64,000 nucleotides of DNA from Allopusillimonas sp008369125 (lineage in GTDB: Bacteria; Pseudomonadota; Gammaproteobacteria; Burkholderiales; Burkholderiaceae_B). Every line of letters starts with the position of its first letter. The first letter of the stretch is position 1. Under the pieces are notes generated by a model that made no database searches, was not told the origin of the DNA, and worked only from the letters and a program-made list of their open reading frames with translations. The stretch spans positions 496,001-560,000 of the forward strand of contig NZ_VOAY01000001.1 in assembly GCF_008369125.1 (NCBI RefSeq). The letters are read 5' to 3'. The translations under genes and the position numbers were made by a program. Positions 26,836-35,316 of the stretch are shown piece by piece.

Positions 26836-27282
26836 TCAAGCCCTTGGGGTTGGTGTCGCAGCGTGATGGTTGGGCGAATCAACGGCAGTGCGCCAGGCAC
26901 TGCCTAAGTTTGCAAGCAGACGCTCCGCTATCAGGAGCTTGTCGGGATCACTATTGAGGTTGGCCAGTAGCAGGTTGCGTATGACCTGGTCGTAAACCGT
27001 GACCAGGTTTCTTGCGAGCTCGCCGCCTTCTTCCAGATTGACGCTTGCCTTAAGACCGCTGCCGACGATTTCGATGGCCTTGGAAATAGCGTTGCCGCGT
27101 TCCTGGATATTGCCCTGCTGCATATAGAGGTGTGCTTTGGAAATGGCTGCCTGTGCACCGTCAAACAGCAAAGTGATCAAATGGGCGGGGTTGGCGCCAA
27201 ACACTTGTGTCTGCAGGCCTATACGCGTGTAGGCTTGAGTGGCATGACGTCTATGGGGGTTGCTGGCCTGGGTGTAGGTCAT
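26836..27282 (-). CDS. fliS: FliS, flagellin-specific chaperone
   Basis: 148 aa. Contains the FliS core (GANPAHLITLLFDGAQAAISKAHLYMQQGNIQERGNAISKAIEIVGSGLKASVNLEEGGELARNL, with the family's LYDYM-like segment near residue 85-105). FliS binds the flagellin C-terminus and prevents early polymerisation. Its ATG overlaps the fliD stop (ATGA), so the two are translationally coupled. Confidence 0.95.
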   Translation of the reverse strand: MTYTQASNPHRRHATQAYTRIGLQTQVFGANPAHLITLLFDGAQAAISKAHLYMQQGNIQERGNAISKAIEIVGSGLKASVNLEEGGELARNLVTVYDQVIRNLLLANLNSDPDKLLIAERLLANLGSAWRTAVDSPNHHAATPTPRA

Positions 27283-28688
27283 GAACGGGCCTTGTTCTGT
27301 GCGCCCAGCATGGACAGTTGTTGCGTAAGGTAATTACTGACGGAGCTCATTTGGGCGATGAGGGTGTCCAGTTGCACGAACTGCTGACGATAGTTTTCGA
27401 GCTTTCGATCGATACGGTCAGAGGTGCTGTTGTACTGGTCTTGCAGACCCTTAAGAGTGGTGCTCATGCCTCCTGTGGCGGTATTGATAATGCCGTCGCT
27501 CTTCAGGTACAAATTGGCGGTTGTAGTAACCCGCGAAGCGATACCGTTGGTACCCGAAAATAGTCTTGTAACGTCATTCGGGTTGGCGTCAAGCGCTGAA
27601 GCCAGTTTGCCGCTGTCTAGAATAAGCATGCCGGTGCTGGGTTCCGTTGTAATGCCTAGTTGAGACAGTGTGCGTAACTCGCCCGAGTCAAGTGCAACAT
27701 TAAGGGTGTTACGCATCTGGGTTTGTACGCGCCGGGCCAGGCTGTCGCCAGTCAGCGCACTGGCCGACTGGCTTTCAACGTTATAGCTGGTAAGGTTTGT
27801 GACTACGTTTTGAAGGTTGTTATACGCCGACACAAAGCGCTCGACGACCGAAAGGGCAGGCTTGTCATCGCGGGTGACTGATAGTGTGGTGGGTACACTG
27901 CCTGTGGTGTTGCTTAGCTGCAGGGTTATACCTTCGATGGCGTTTTCAATTGTGTTGCTTTGGCTGCTTATATTGATGCCGTTAATGTTGATTAAAGCGG
28001 GCCTGCCTTCGGTGGCCTGCGTCAGGCCGCCTGCTTGCTCAGGGGTGTTGGCATTAAAGCCAAACATACGGGCCAGCTCTGATTCGGCCCCAATACCGGT
28101 AACCGTTATGGCCCGTACCGAGCCCACATCGCCTGATTCGGCTGCGGTAATCAGCAGACGGTAGGGTTGCGCGCTGCCGTCGTTGATTACCGTTGCACGT
28201 ATGCCTAGGCCAGGCTGACCATTAATGGCTGCGGCAATGCCGTCGAGCGTCGTGGCATTTTGTGCAAGCGTAAGTGGTTGGGCTTGGATGCTTGTGCCTA
28301 CCGTAATATTGAGCGTTACATCGGTGGTGGACAATGTGCGGCTGCGACTGTCCAGACCCTGGCTGGTTAATGCCTGGTGTGTGGCCAGTTGGTTCACATT
28401 AATGCTGTAGTTGCCAACCGTGGCTTTGGTTGAGGCGCTGGCAGTAAACCCTTCGCCGCTGATGCGGGTGGCGTGCGCGCCAAATGCTTCAGCATTGGCG
28501 AGGTCTCTGGCAGCCGTCTGAAAGTCTTCTAGTGCGTTTTTGATGGTGCCATACGCCGATATACGATTTTGCACCGCTTCAGTGCGATTCTTGAGCAGCG
28601 TTAGTGGCGAACTTTCTGCTGCACGCAAGTTGCTTAGCAATTCGTTCAGGGGTAGACCCGATCCGACGCCGATTGAGGATAAAGCCAT
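27279..28688 (-). CDS. fliD: FliD, flagellar filament cap protein
   Basis: 469 aa from ATG 28688, preceded by AAGGA. N-terminal FliD_N region (SSIGVGSGLPLNELLSNLRAAESSPLTLLKNRTEAVQNRISAYGTIKNAL) and C-terminal FliD_C region (GGMSTTLKGLQDQYNSTSDRIDRKLENYRQQFVQLDTLIAQMSSVSNYLTQQL) are complete. Forms the pentameric cap under which flagellin folds. First gene of fliDST; a sigma-28 promoter lies upstream. Confidence 0.96.
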   Translation of the reverse strand: MALSSIGVGSGLPLNELLSNLRAAESSPLTLLKNRTEAVQNRISAYGTIKNALEDFQTAARDLANAEAFGAHATRISGEGFTASASTKATVGNYSINVNQLATHQALTSQGLDSRSRTLSTTDVTLNITVGTSIQAQPLTLAQNATTLDGIAAAINGQPGLGIRATVINDGSAQPYRLLITAAESGDVGSVRAITVTGIGAESELARMFGFNANTPEQAGGLTQATEGRPALININGINISSQSNTIENAIEGITLQLSNTTGSVPTTLSVTRDDKPALSVVERFVSAYNNLQNVVTNLTSYNVESQSASALTGDSLARRVQTQMRNTLNVALDSGELRTLSQLGITTEPSTGMLILDSGKLASALDANPNDVTRLFSGTNGIASRVTTTANLYLKSDGIINTATGGMSTTLKGLQDQYNSTSDRIDRKLENYRQQFVQLDTLIAQMSSVSNYLTQQLSMLGAQNKARS

Positions 28689-28715
28689 GAACAATTCCTT
28701 GAGTAATAATCTCTG

Positions 28716-28742
28716 GTTACGGCAGCGCGGAGCCGATGTTTA
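28716..28742 (-). promoter_or_regulatory. Sigma-28 (FliA) promoter for fliDST
   Basis: On the minus strand TAAA is followed by exactly 15 bases and then GCCGTAAC. The -10 element ends 28 bp before the fliD ATG. Core and spacing match the FliA consensus and the promoters of flgK and fliC. It lies in the short divergent gap next to fliA itself. Confidence 0.78.
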
Positions 28743-28841
28743 ATCGTGTAATCAGCTGGGCGATTGCATTGCAGCTCTTGGAAACAGATAGGCGTATGCG
28801 TGGCGACAATAGGCTTCCAGAATTTTCTTTCCTGCCACTGC

Positions 28842-29609
28842 ATGCCCAGCACCGAAGACCTTCTTGTGGCACAGTACGTACCGCTTGTTCGTCGCCTTGC
28901 CTTGCAACTCGCGGCCAGACTGCCGTCCAGTGTCGAACTTGATGACCTGGTTCAGGCCGGCATGATGGGCTTGCTCGATGCCGTGAGACGATACAAAGAA
29001 ATGCCCAGTGCTCAGTTTGATACGTATGCGGTGGCCCGTATACGGGGCGCCATGCTGGACGAACTGCGCGCTCAAGATTGGCTGCCTCGATCGGTTCGCA
29101 GCAAGTCCAGGCAGATCGAGCAGGCCGTGTCGGAGCTGGTGCAAAGCCTAGGGCGCGCACCCACCGAGACGGAGACCGCGCAGGCGCTTGGCTTATCACT
29201 GCGTGACTATCAGTCTTTGCTTGAGGAGGCGCAGGGTGCTCAGGTCATTCATTATGAAGACCTGGCTGGCCAGGGCCAGGATGGAGATCATGCACTTGAC
29301 GTGGCCATGATAGGTGGCCCGGCCAGTGAGGAACAATGGCAAGACAACCCGCTTCATCAGCTCGTTTCAAAAGGTTTGCGCCAGGCGCTGGTTGCAGCTA
29401 TTTCGGCCTTGCCTGAGCGCGAGGCGTTGCTGCTTTCCCTGCAGTTTGAGCGCAACCTGAACCAACGAGAAATCGCTGCAGTAATGGGTTTGACCGAAGG
29501 GCGGGTGTCACAGATAAGGTCGCAGGCCGTGGCACGCATACGTGCGAGCCTGGCTGCCCACCATTGGCACGAACGGCCTGAAGAAGCTGCCTTGCATAGT
29601 CTTGTTTAG
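28842..29609 (+). CDS. fliA: FliA, flagellar RNA polymerase sigma-28 factor
   Basis: 255 aa from ATG 28842 (MPSTEDLLVAQYVPLVRRLALQLAARLPSSVELDDLVQAG). The frame is open to 28764 but only this start gives a family-like N-terminus. Sigma-70 region 2 (GMMGLLDAVRRYKEMPSAQFDTYAVARIRGAMLDELRAQDWLPRSVR), region 3 and region 4 with its helix-turn-helix (LNQREIAAVMGLTEGRVSQIRSQAVARIR) are present. It should transcribe flgKL-mcp, fliDST and fliC. FlgM, its anti-sigma partner, is not in the window and is expected beyond flgA. Confidence 0.96.
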   Translation: MPSTEDLLVAQYVPLVRRLALQLAARLPSSVELDDLVQAGMMGLLDAVRRYKEMPSAQFDTYAVARIRGAMLDELRAQDWLPRSVRSKSRQIEQAVSELVQSLGRAPTETETAQALGLSLRDYQSLLEEAQGAQVIHYEDLAGQGQDGDHALDVAMIGGPASEEQWQDNPLHQLVSKGLRQALVAAISALPEREALLLSLQFERNLNQREIAAVMGLTEGRVSQIRSQAVARIRASLAAHHWHERPEEAALHSLV

Positions 29610-29968
29610 CAAGTGGGCAGCAGCCTCCAGATGTGCGGCTGTTTTAAGGCGAAGCGCGCACTGCTGGCAGAGGTGCGCCTGATAAACAGGTGACTGAACT
29701 TGTAGCGGTTGCCGGCCTGCGACGATGATATCTTCGGCAGATGTGAGCCTGGCAAGTTGAACGACAATTTCGACATGTTGAACCAGAGCCACAAGAACCT
29801 GCACTATGCGTTTGAGCGTGATGTTCAGAAGCGTATAAGGACGCCGTTGCGGCATCGTGGGCTGCGCCATGCTTATAGTTGTTTGGGTGTGGTTTTTTAA
29901 CGCTGAAATTGTTGTTGTTAGTTTGACTGCAGTTCGATGATCAGATCGTGTGATCAAAAAGCAAGTTT
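29610..29968. other. Spacer between fliA and fliC without a supported gene
   Basis: About 360 bp between the convergent ends of fliA and fliC. A 149-codon minus-strand frame spans it but overlaps the fliA 3' end and has no recognisable motif or family-like composition, so no gene is called. Confidence 0.4.
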
Positions 29969-30006
29969 GGGCTGAGTTCTGTATTGCACAGCGCTCAGCC
30001 CTTTTT
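29969..30006. terminator. Hairpin between fliA and fliC
   Basis: Stem GGGCTGAG / CTCAGCCC followed on the plus strand by five T. It lies 15 bp past the fliC stop on the minus strand, where the run after the hairpin is A-rich and then CTTTTTG. It can act as terminator for plus-strand transcription and probably also as a stabilising 3' hairpin for fliC mRNA. Confidence 0.65.
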
Positions 30007-30020
30007 CAGAATACCGCGAA

Positions 30021-30833
30021 TTAACGCAGCAGCGACAGAACGGTTTGCGGAACCTGATTAGCTTGCGCCAGCACTGCTGTACCAGCCTGTTGCAGAATCT
30101 GTGCGCGGGTCATGTTGGACACTTCTACGGCATAGTCGGCGTCTTCGATGCGCGAACGTGCGGCAGACAGGTTGGTAATGGTGTTGTTCAGGTTGTTGAC
30201 GGTGGAGGAGAGACGGTTTTGCACCGCACCCAGATTGCTGCGGGCATCGTCCACCACTTTCAGTTGCGCGTCGACAGCGGTAATGGCGGCTTTTGCGTCG
30301 GTGACCACGTCAAACGTACCGGCCGTTAGATCTGTGGCATTTACCAGTGCATTGGCACCGATTTCGATGGTGTCGTTGTCAGTGGCGTTGGCGCCTACCT
30401 GGATGGCGACAGCTTCGCCGGTGAAGAGGGCCTGGTTATTGAAGGTTGCGCCATTGGCGATGCGGGCGATTTCAGCAACGCGTTGCCCGATTTCTACCTG
30501 TATGGACGCCTTGTCGTCACCGTTGTTGGTGCCGCTTGCTGCCTGGGTTGCCAGCTCACGAATGCGCTGCAGGTTATTGTTGATTTCGTTCAGGTTGCCT
30601 TCGGCGGTTTGCGCCAGCGAAATACCGTCGTTGGCATTACGGGCCGCCTGGGTCATGCCGCGTATCTGGGCAGTCATGCGGTTGGCAACAGCCTGACCGG
30701 CGGCGTCATCTTTGGCGCTGTTGATACGCAGCCCCGACGACAGGCGTTCGATGGCGACACCAAGCGATGATTGCGATTTATTGAGATTGCCCTGGGCAAT
30801 CAGTGAGAGTGAGTTGGTGTTGATAACTGACAT
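30021..30833 (-). CDS. fliC: Flagellin
   Basis: 270 aa, short for a flagellin. N-terminal D0/D1 (VINTNSLSLIAQGNLNKSQSSLGVAIERLSSGLRINSAKDDAAGQAVANRMTAQIRG) and C-terminal D1/D0 (RIEDADYAVEVSNMTRAQILQQAGTAVLAQANQVPQTVLSLL) are intact. Between them are only about 90 residues, so the surface-exposed D2/D3 domains are almost absent. AGGAG precedes the ATG. Monocistronic, under a sigma-28 promoter. Secreted by the flagellar type III system with FliS as chaperone. Confidence 0.97.
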   Translation of the reverse strand: MSVINTNSLSLIAQGNLNKSQSSLGVAIERLSSGLRINSAKDDAAGQAVANRMTAQIRGMTQAARNANDGISLAQTAEGNLNEINNNLQRIRELATQAASGTNNGDDKASIQVEIGQRVAEIARIANGATFNNQALFTGEAVAIQVGANATDNDTIEIGANALVNATDLTAGTFDVVTDAKAAITAVDAQLKVVDDARSNLGAVQNRLSSTVNNLNNTITNLSAARSRIEDADYAVEVSNMTRAQILQQAGTAVLAQANQVPQTVLSLLR

Positions 30834-30958
30834 GGATAGCTCCTGGTTGAATGACGTGGCGAAAGTGCATTCGCCCTGATGTCAGAGAGAAACCAGCACT
30901 TCATGCAGGCTGTTGTTAGCCATGCAGGTGAGTGCCGCTTTCTTCCCGTACAGAAGCT

Positions 30959-30985
30959 TTTACGGCCGTGTGCAGAGTATCTTTA
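30959..30985 (-). promoter_or_regulatory. Sigma-28 (FliA) promoter for fliC
   Basis: On the minus strand TAAA is followed by exactly 15 bases and then GCCGTAAA, six of eight bases of the canonical GCCGATAA. The -10 element ends 125 bp before the fliC ATG, giving a 5' leader of about 120 nt, as is common for flagellin genes. Confidence 0.82.
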
Positions 30986-31013
30986 GTGTGGCAAGCCGCA
31001 TAAAAGCAACGCT

Positions 31014-31044
31014 AAAAAAAACCGGCCCCAATTAGGAGCCGGTT
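31014..31044 (-). terminator. Rho-independent terminator after the TRAP operon
   Basis: On the minus strand AACCGGCTCC / GGGGCCGGTT forms a stem (one G-T pair) followed by a run of T. It lies about 55 bp after the dctM stop and separates the TRAP operon from fliC. Confidence 0.88.
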
Positions 31045-31097
31045 TGTGGCAGGAGCGTCTGACGCCTGCTTGTGGCAGGGTCAGCTAGACGTTAACG

Positions 31098-33071
31098 TTA
31101 GTACAACACCCTTGGCAGCCACAAGCCAATTCCTGGGAATATGTATAGCAGCACGATAGCCACTATCTGTATGCCCATGAAAGGCAGCATGCCCAAGAAT
31201 ATTTGGTTAAGCGTGACATGTGGCGGCGAGACACCTTTAAGGTAAAACGCCGACATGGCAACCGGTGGTGAAAGAAACGCCGTCTGCAGGTTTAGCGCTA
31301 CCAACAGACCGAAAAACAGCGGATCTATTTGGTAGTGCGCTAGCAAGGGCAAGAAGATCGGCATAAAGATGACGATAATTTCTGTCCATTCTAGCGGCCA
31401 GCCCAGCAAGAAAATAACAACCTGCGCCATGATCAGAAATTGCACAGGTGTCAGGTCCATGCCCAGAACCCAGGTGTTGATGATTTCTTGGCCACCAAGC
31501 AGCGCAAAGGCGGCAGAGAAAATACTAGACCCTACAAACAGCCAACACACCATGGCGCTGGTTTTGGCGGCCAAGTACACCGACTCTTTCAGCACATCAT
31601 ACTTTAGTCGGCGATAGGCAATCGCCAGCAAGATCCCGCCAAACGAGCCCATGGCAGCGGCTTCAGATGGTGTGGCAAACCCGAAGACGATACTGCCCAG
31701 CACAGCCAGTATCAGGATTGCCAGGGGGAAGAACGAGGTCAGCAGCATCTTGAAGATCTCAAGACGAGCCAGGGTCAGAAATGCATAGTAGGCAATGAGC
31801 AATGCTACGCCGATAGCAAGTGCAATCCAGAAGCCCCTTGGTGTATCGAGCCGTTCAACCACGGGCTCGCTGGCAGCAGGTGTTGCAGCAGGCGTTGCTG
31901 CAGCGGACGCTGTAGCGGCGCCGGATGGCTCAGTCAGGGCACTTCCTGGAGGCTCTTGCAGACCACTCGCACCTGGAGGCTCTTGCAAACCACCAGCAAC
32001 GGGTGGCTCCTGCAAACCGCCGCTAAGGGGCGGTTCAGCCAAGCCTCCGCCCAACGACGAGTCGTTATAGCTGTCAAAGCCCATGCCCATTTCCATCAGG
32101 TGGGCGTCAGCTGTTTTCTCTGGAGTCGTGACAATGTTGTGCGTGAGGCCCATGGCGCCAATAAAAAACAGCGCAGGAAGCAGGACGATGAGCAGGTTTC
32201 TGGAGAGTACAGACATGGGCACGTCGGCATTCTGCTTACCTTTCATCGCGCTCAGGATGCCGGGTAAAGCACGGTTGCTGAAGTCGTGCTTAATGGACTG
32301 CGCAAAGGCAGGCAGCGTGACGCGGCGCTCTGCTTCAGACAGGGGGGGGGCCGACTTGGGGCTGACTTTCGCTACGATGATGACATATGTGACATAAAGA
32401 CCTGCCAACATGAGACCCGGGAAGAAAGCACCAGCGTACAGCTTGACCACCGAAACGCCTGCGACAGCGCCATACACAATTAACAGTACGGACGGAGGGA
32501 TCATAATGCCGAGACAACCGCCCGCCGTAATACAACCGGCGGTCAGCCGCACACTGTAGCCTGCCTTGAGCATGGCCGGCATGGCCAGCAAGCCCATAAG
32601 TGTTACGACGGCACCGACAATACCTGTGGCCGTGGCAAACACGGCGCAGGTAACAATGGTAGCGACCGCGAGCGAACCAGGCAGACGAGCCATTGCCAAA
32701 TGCAGGCTTTTGAACAGCTTTTCAATGAGGTTGGCACGCTCAACGAGGTAGCCCATGAAAATGAACAAAGGCACTGCAATCAGCACATCGTTGGTCATGA
32801 CCGCATAGGTGCGAAGCACCATCAGGTCCAATGTTTGATTAATGGCGATTTCGGGTCCCATTCCCCGATAGGCCAAATAGGTAAACATGACCCCCATGCC
32901 CATGAGCGTGAAGGCAGTGGGAAACCCAAGCATGATGGTGACCACAATCAACGCCAGCATCAGCAGGCCTAAATGCCCATTGGTGATGTCCGCTGGTGCA
33001 GGCATCATGACGGCGATGGCAATGACGATAGCAATCAGTATAGAGAGACCGAACCAGACTTCTTTTCTCAT
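31098..33071 (-). CDS. TRAP transporter large permease DctM, with a repetitive insert
   Basis: 657 aa, well above the roughly 430 of classic DctM. Multi-pass membrane protein of the ion-transporter type with conserved segments GFPTAFTLMGMGVMFTYLAYRG, TGIVGAVVTLMGLLAMPAMLKAGY and ATPSEAAAMGSFGGILLA. DctM proteins carry the Na+-coupled transport path. A hydrophilic insert at about residues 330-400 contains tandem GGLQEPP-like repeats and an Ala/Pro-rich linker. A G9 homopolymer lies in the gene at 32342-32350. ATG overlaps the dctQ stop (ATGA). The substrate is not known; the mannitol/chloroaromatic class carries organic acids. Confidence 0.93.
   Translation of the reverse strand: MRKEVWFGLSILIAIVIAIAVMMPAPADITNGHLGLLMLALIVVTIMLGFPTAFTLMGMGVMFTYLAYRGMGPEIAINQTLDLMVLRTYAVMTNDVLIAVPLFIFMGYLVERANLIEKLFKSLHLAMARLPGSLAVATIVTCAVFATATGIVGAVVTLMGLLAMPAMLKAGYSVRLTAGCITAGGCLGIMIPPSVLLIVYGAVAGVSVVKLYAGAFFPGLMLAGLYVTYVIIVAKVSPKSAPPLSEAERRVTLPAFAQSIKHDFSNRALPGILSAMKGKQNADVPMSVLSRNLLIVLLPALFFIGAMGLTHNIVTTPEKTADAHLMEMGMGFDSYNDSSLGGGLAEPPLSGGLQEPPVAGGLQEPPGASGLQEPPGSALTEPSGAATASAAATPAATPAASEPVVERLDTPRGFWIALAIGVALLIAYYAFLTLARLEIFKMLLTSFFPLAILILAVLGSIVFGFATPSEAAAMGSFGGILLAIAYRRLKYDVLKESVYLAAKTSAMVCWLFVGSSIFSAAFALLGGQEIINTWVLGMDLTPVQFLIMAQVVIFLLGWPLEWTEIIVIFMPIFLPLLAHYQIDPLFFGLLVALNLQTAFLSPPVAMSAFYLKGVSPPHVTLNQIFLGMLPFMGIQIVAIVLLYIFPGIGLWLPRVLY
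31930..32058 (-). repeat. Short tandem repeats encoding GGLQEPP units in dctM
   Basis: Four to five imperfect 27-30-bp units encode GGLAEPPLS, GGLQEPPVA, GGLQEPPGA, SGLQEPPGS and ALTEPSGAA. The units keep the frame and fall in a hydrophilic loop of the permease. Confidence 0.75.
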
Positions 33072-33697
33072 GGCTGGCTTCCTTCTTTGTTTCTGTTCAT
33101 TACGTATTGGTCCAGCTCTTCCATATCGGGGTTTACGTGCACCATACTTTTGAGTTTTTCGACGTCAACTTCTTCCACGTCGTCTTCACGTTTCGGCCAT
33201 TCACCGTTCTTCAGGCACTTAATGCAGGCCACGACTTCAACAATGCCTTGCAGCAGCAAGGCAATGCCAGCAAACGGAATGACAAATTTGAACGGGTAGA
33301 TGGGTGGGCCGTCAGCCGTGATGGTGGAGTGTTCGTTAATCATGAAAGACTCCGAGGCATAGCTCCAGCCTGCCCAGGCCAGCGCAATAACGCCGGGGAA
33401 GAAAAACAGGAAGTACAGCGTCAAATCCAGCGAAGCCTGCAGGCGCGGTGGAAAGAAGCCATAGAGTACGTCGCCCCGGACGTGGCCGTTTTTAGACAAC
33501 GTGTAGGCGCCCGCCATCATGAAAAGCGTGCCGTACATCATATTCATGGCATCGAAAGCCCACGAATGGGGTGCTGCAAACGCATAACGCGAAAACACCT
33601 CATACGTAACAAAGAGCGTTAATACAAGAACGAACCAGCCAAACAGCTGGCCAATCCAGGTGTTCATGCGGTCGATCGCAAGCAAAATATTCGGCAT
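33068..33697 (-). CDS. TRAP transporter small permease DctQ
   Basis: 209 aa with four predicted transmembrane helices (GQLFGWFVLVLTLFVTYEVFSRYAF; MMYGTLFMMAGAYTLSKNGHVRGDV; LDLTLYFLFFFPGVIALAWAG; FVIPFAGIALLLQGIVEVVACI). The segment NGHVRGDVLYGFFPPRLQ is the conserved DctQ loop. The long acidic C-terminal tail is typical of the mannitol/chloroaromatic subgroup. Overlaps dctM; separated from dctP by an attenuator-like hairpin. Confidence 0.93.
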   Translation of the reverse strand: MPNILLAIDRMNTWIGQLFGWFVLVLTLFVTYEVFSRYAFAAPHSWAFDAMNMMYGTLFMMAGAYTLSKNGHVRGDVLYGFFPPRLQASLDLTLYFLFFFPGVIALAWAGWSYASESFMINEHSTITADGPPIYPFKFVIPFAGIALLLQGIVEVVACIKCLKNGEWPKREDDVEEVDVEKLKSMVHVNPDMEELDQYVMNRNKEGSQP

Positions 33698-33909
33698 GGT
33701 GCGGCTACCTTGCGGTTAATAAAAAAATGTGGCAGAACCCGGGTGAACACTCGCTATGGAAAGCAGGCCATAGCTCAAGTTCGCCGTTTAGCCTGTATAG
33801 ACCAACGTGTTTCTCAGCGAGCTGGCAAGCCTTCAGCCGCCATACTGCCGCCGGCCATGGTCTGGGTTCGGCGGGAGTGTGGTCGGTTAACTGGAGGTGA
33901 GTGCTCCGG

Positions 33910-33941
33910 AAAAGCGCCGCCAGGATTCCGGGCGGCGCTTT
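33910..33941 (-). terminator. Attenuator-like hairpin between dctP and dctQM
   Basis: On the minus strand AAAGCGCCGCC / GGCGGCGCTTT forms an 11-bp perfect stem with a nine-base loop and ends in TTTT. It lies 16 bp after the dctP stop. Partial termination here would give more binding protein than permease, a common arrangement in SBP-dependent systems. Confidence 0.8.
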
Positions 33942-33956
33942 GATAACCGTGGTCGG

Positions 33957-35111
33957 TTAGCTCGTTTTGGCGGCAGGCTTCCCACGGAAGTAATGGTTGT
34001 AGGCCATTCGCCGATTGTTGTTGGTGTCCATATCCCATGACACGGCCCGCTGTGCGAATGCGCGCTGTGACTGTTCGATTTCCTTGAACAAGACGTTGGT
34101 TTCACCTTTTTTGGCAACGATCTGATCCCAGGTCGTGAGCTGCTCTTGCAAAATCGCATCAGGCGTTTTGTAGAACTTGACCTTGTCTTCTGTTTGCAGC
34201 TTGATGTAATCCTGAGAGTAGCGGTCGACGGCCTTCCATGACATGTCTGCCGACGCCGCTTCCACTGCGTTAGCAATAATGGCTTTCATGTTGTCGGGCA
34301 AGGCGTTGTATTTGTTCTTGTTGAACAGAATCTCAAACGTTTCCGAAGACTGGTGAAAGCTCTGCAACATGCACACCTTCGACACGTCGGGGAAGCCCAG
34401 CAGGCGGTCGGAAGAAGCGTTATTGAACTCAGCGCCATCAAGCAAACCACGGTCAAGCGCGGGGACAATTTCGCCGCCTGGTAGCGCATTGACAGCGGCT
34501 CCCATGGCGGTAAACAAGTCAATAGCCAAACCATTGGTTCGGAACTTCAAGCCTTTCAGGTCTTCAGTTTTTGTAATGGGTTGCTTGAACCAGCCAAATG
34601 CCTGTGTGGGCATAGGGCCACTGAGGAACGTGACAACGTTAGCGCCAATTTCTGCGTAAAGCTTGTCGAGCAGTTCTTTGCCGCCGCCGTACTTGTGCCA
34701 TGCCAGCACCATATTGGCATCCATGCCGTAAGCGGGCCCGGACGAGTACAGAGCCAAGGCATTCTGTTTGCCGTAGTTGTAACCCAGTACGCCGTGGCCG
34801 CCGTCCAGTGTCCCTTTGGTAACGGCGTCAAGCAGTGCAAATGCAGGCACTACAGCGCCGGCTGGCAGCACTTCGATCTTGAGCTCGCCGCCAGTCATAT
34901 CGTTGACTTTTTGTGCGAAGTCGAGGGCGTACTCGTGGAATATATCCACCGTGGGCCATGTACTCTGGAAGCGCAGACTTGTGGGGGTCTGTGCTTTTAC
35001 GATTGCAGGGAATCCCATCGACACCGTGGCGGCTGCGCCTGCGGCGGCTCCTCCAAGGAATCGGCGACGGGTGGATGACGTTGATACCGGTTTCTTGCTG
35101 TCTTGCTTCAT
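33957..35111 (-). CDS. TRAP transporter substrate-binding protein DctP (mannitol/chloroaromatic class)
   Basis: 384 aa from ATG 35111, which follows CAGGAGA; the open frame to 35189 lacks a ribosome site. The N-terminus is a twin-arginine signal (STRRRFLGGAAAGAAATVSMGFPAIVKA), so export is probably by Tat. The mature part (LRFQSTWPTVDIFHEYALDFAQKVNDMTGGELKIEVLPAGAVVPAFALLDAVTKGTLDGGHG) fits the FcbT1-like TRAP binding proteins. First gene of dctPQM, near a regulator and an acyl-CoA dehydrogenase, which suggests an organic-acid substrate. Confidence 0.93.
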   Translation of the reverse strand: MKQDSKKPVSTSSTRRRFLGGAAAGAAATVSMGFPAIVKAQTPTSLRFQSTWPTVDIFHEYALDFAQKVNDMTGGELKIEVLPAGAVVPAFALLDAVTKGTLDGGHGVLGYNYGKQNALALYSSGPAYGMDANMVLAWHKYGGGKELLDKLYAEIGANVVTFLSGPMPTQAFGWFKQPITKTEDLKGLKFRTNGLAIDLFTAMGAAVNALPGGEIVPALDRGLLDGAEFNNASSDRLLGFPDVSKVCMLQSFHQSSETFEILFNKNKYNALPDNMKAIIANAVEAASADMSWKAVDRYSQDYIKLQTEDKVKFYKTPDAILQEQLTTWDQIVAKKGETNVLFKEIEQSQRAFAQRAVSWDMDTNNNRRMAYNHYFRGKPAAKTS

Positions 35112-35316
35112 TAGTTTGTCTCCTGGCTTTCTACAGATATTTATTGGTTCAGTGCAATAGCGACAACGCTGGTGGCTGAGCAGCCTCACGTTTTATAGCC
35201 TTATGTTCAACAAAATGTAAGACAGTTAAAACCCTGATATGCATGTATTCCTTTAGAATGGTTGCTTCACGGGAGGCCGGTGGTGTCTCTTTCACTTTCG
35301 CGGCTTATTTCCCCTC

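Noticed and set aside
29508..29957. 149-codon minus-strand frame between fliA and fliC
   Set aside because: Overlaps the fliA 3' end by about 100 bp, has low-complexity Thr/Gln-rich composition and no recognisable motif; most likely a shadow.
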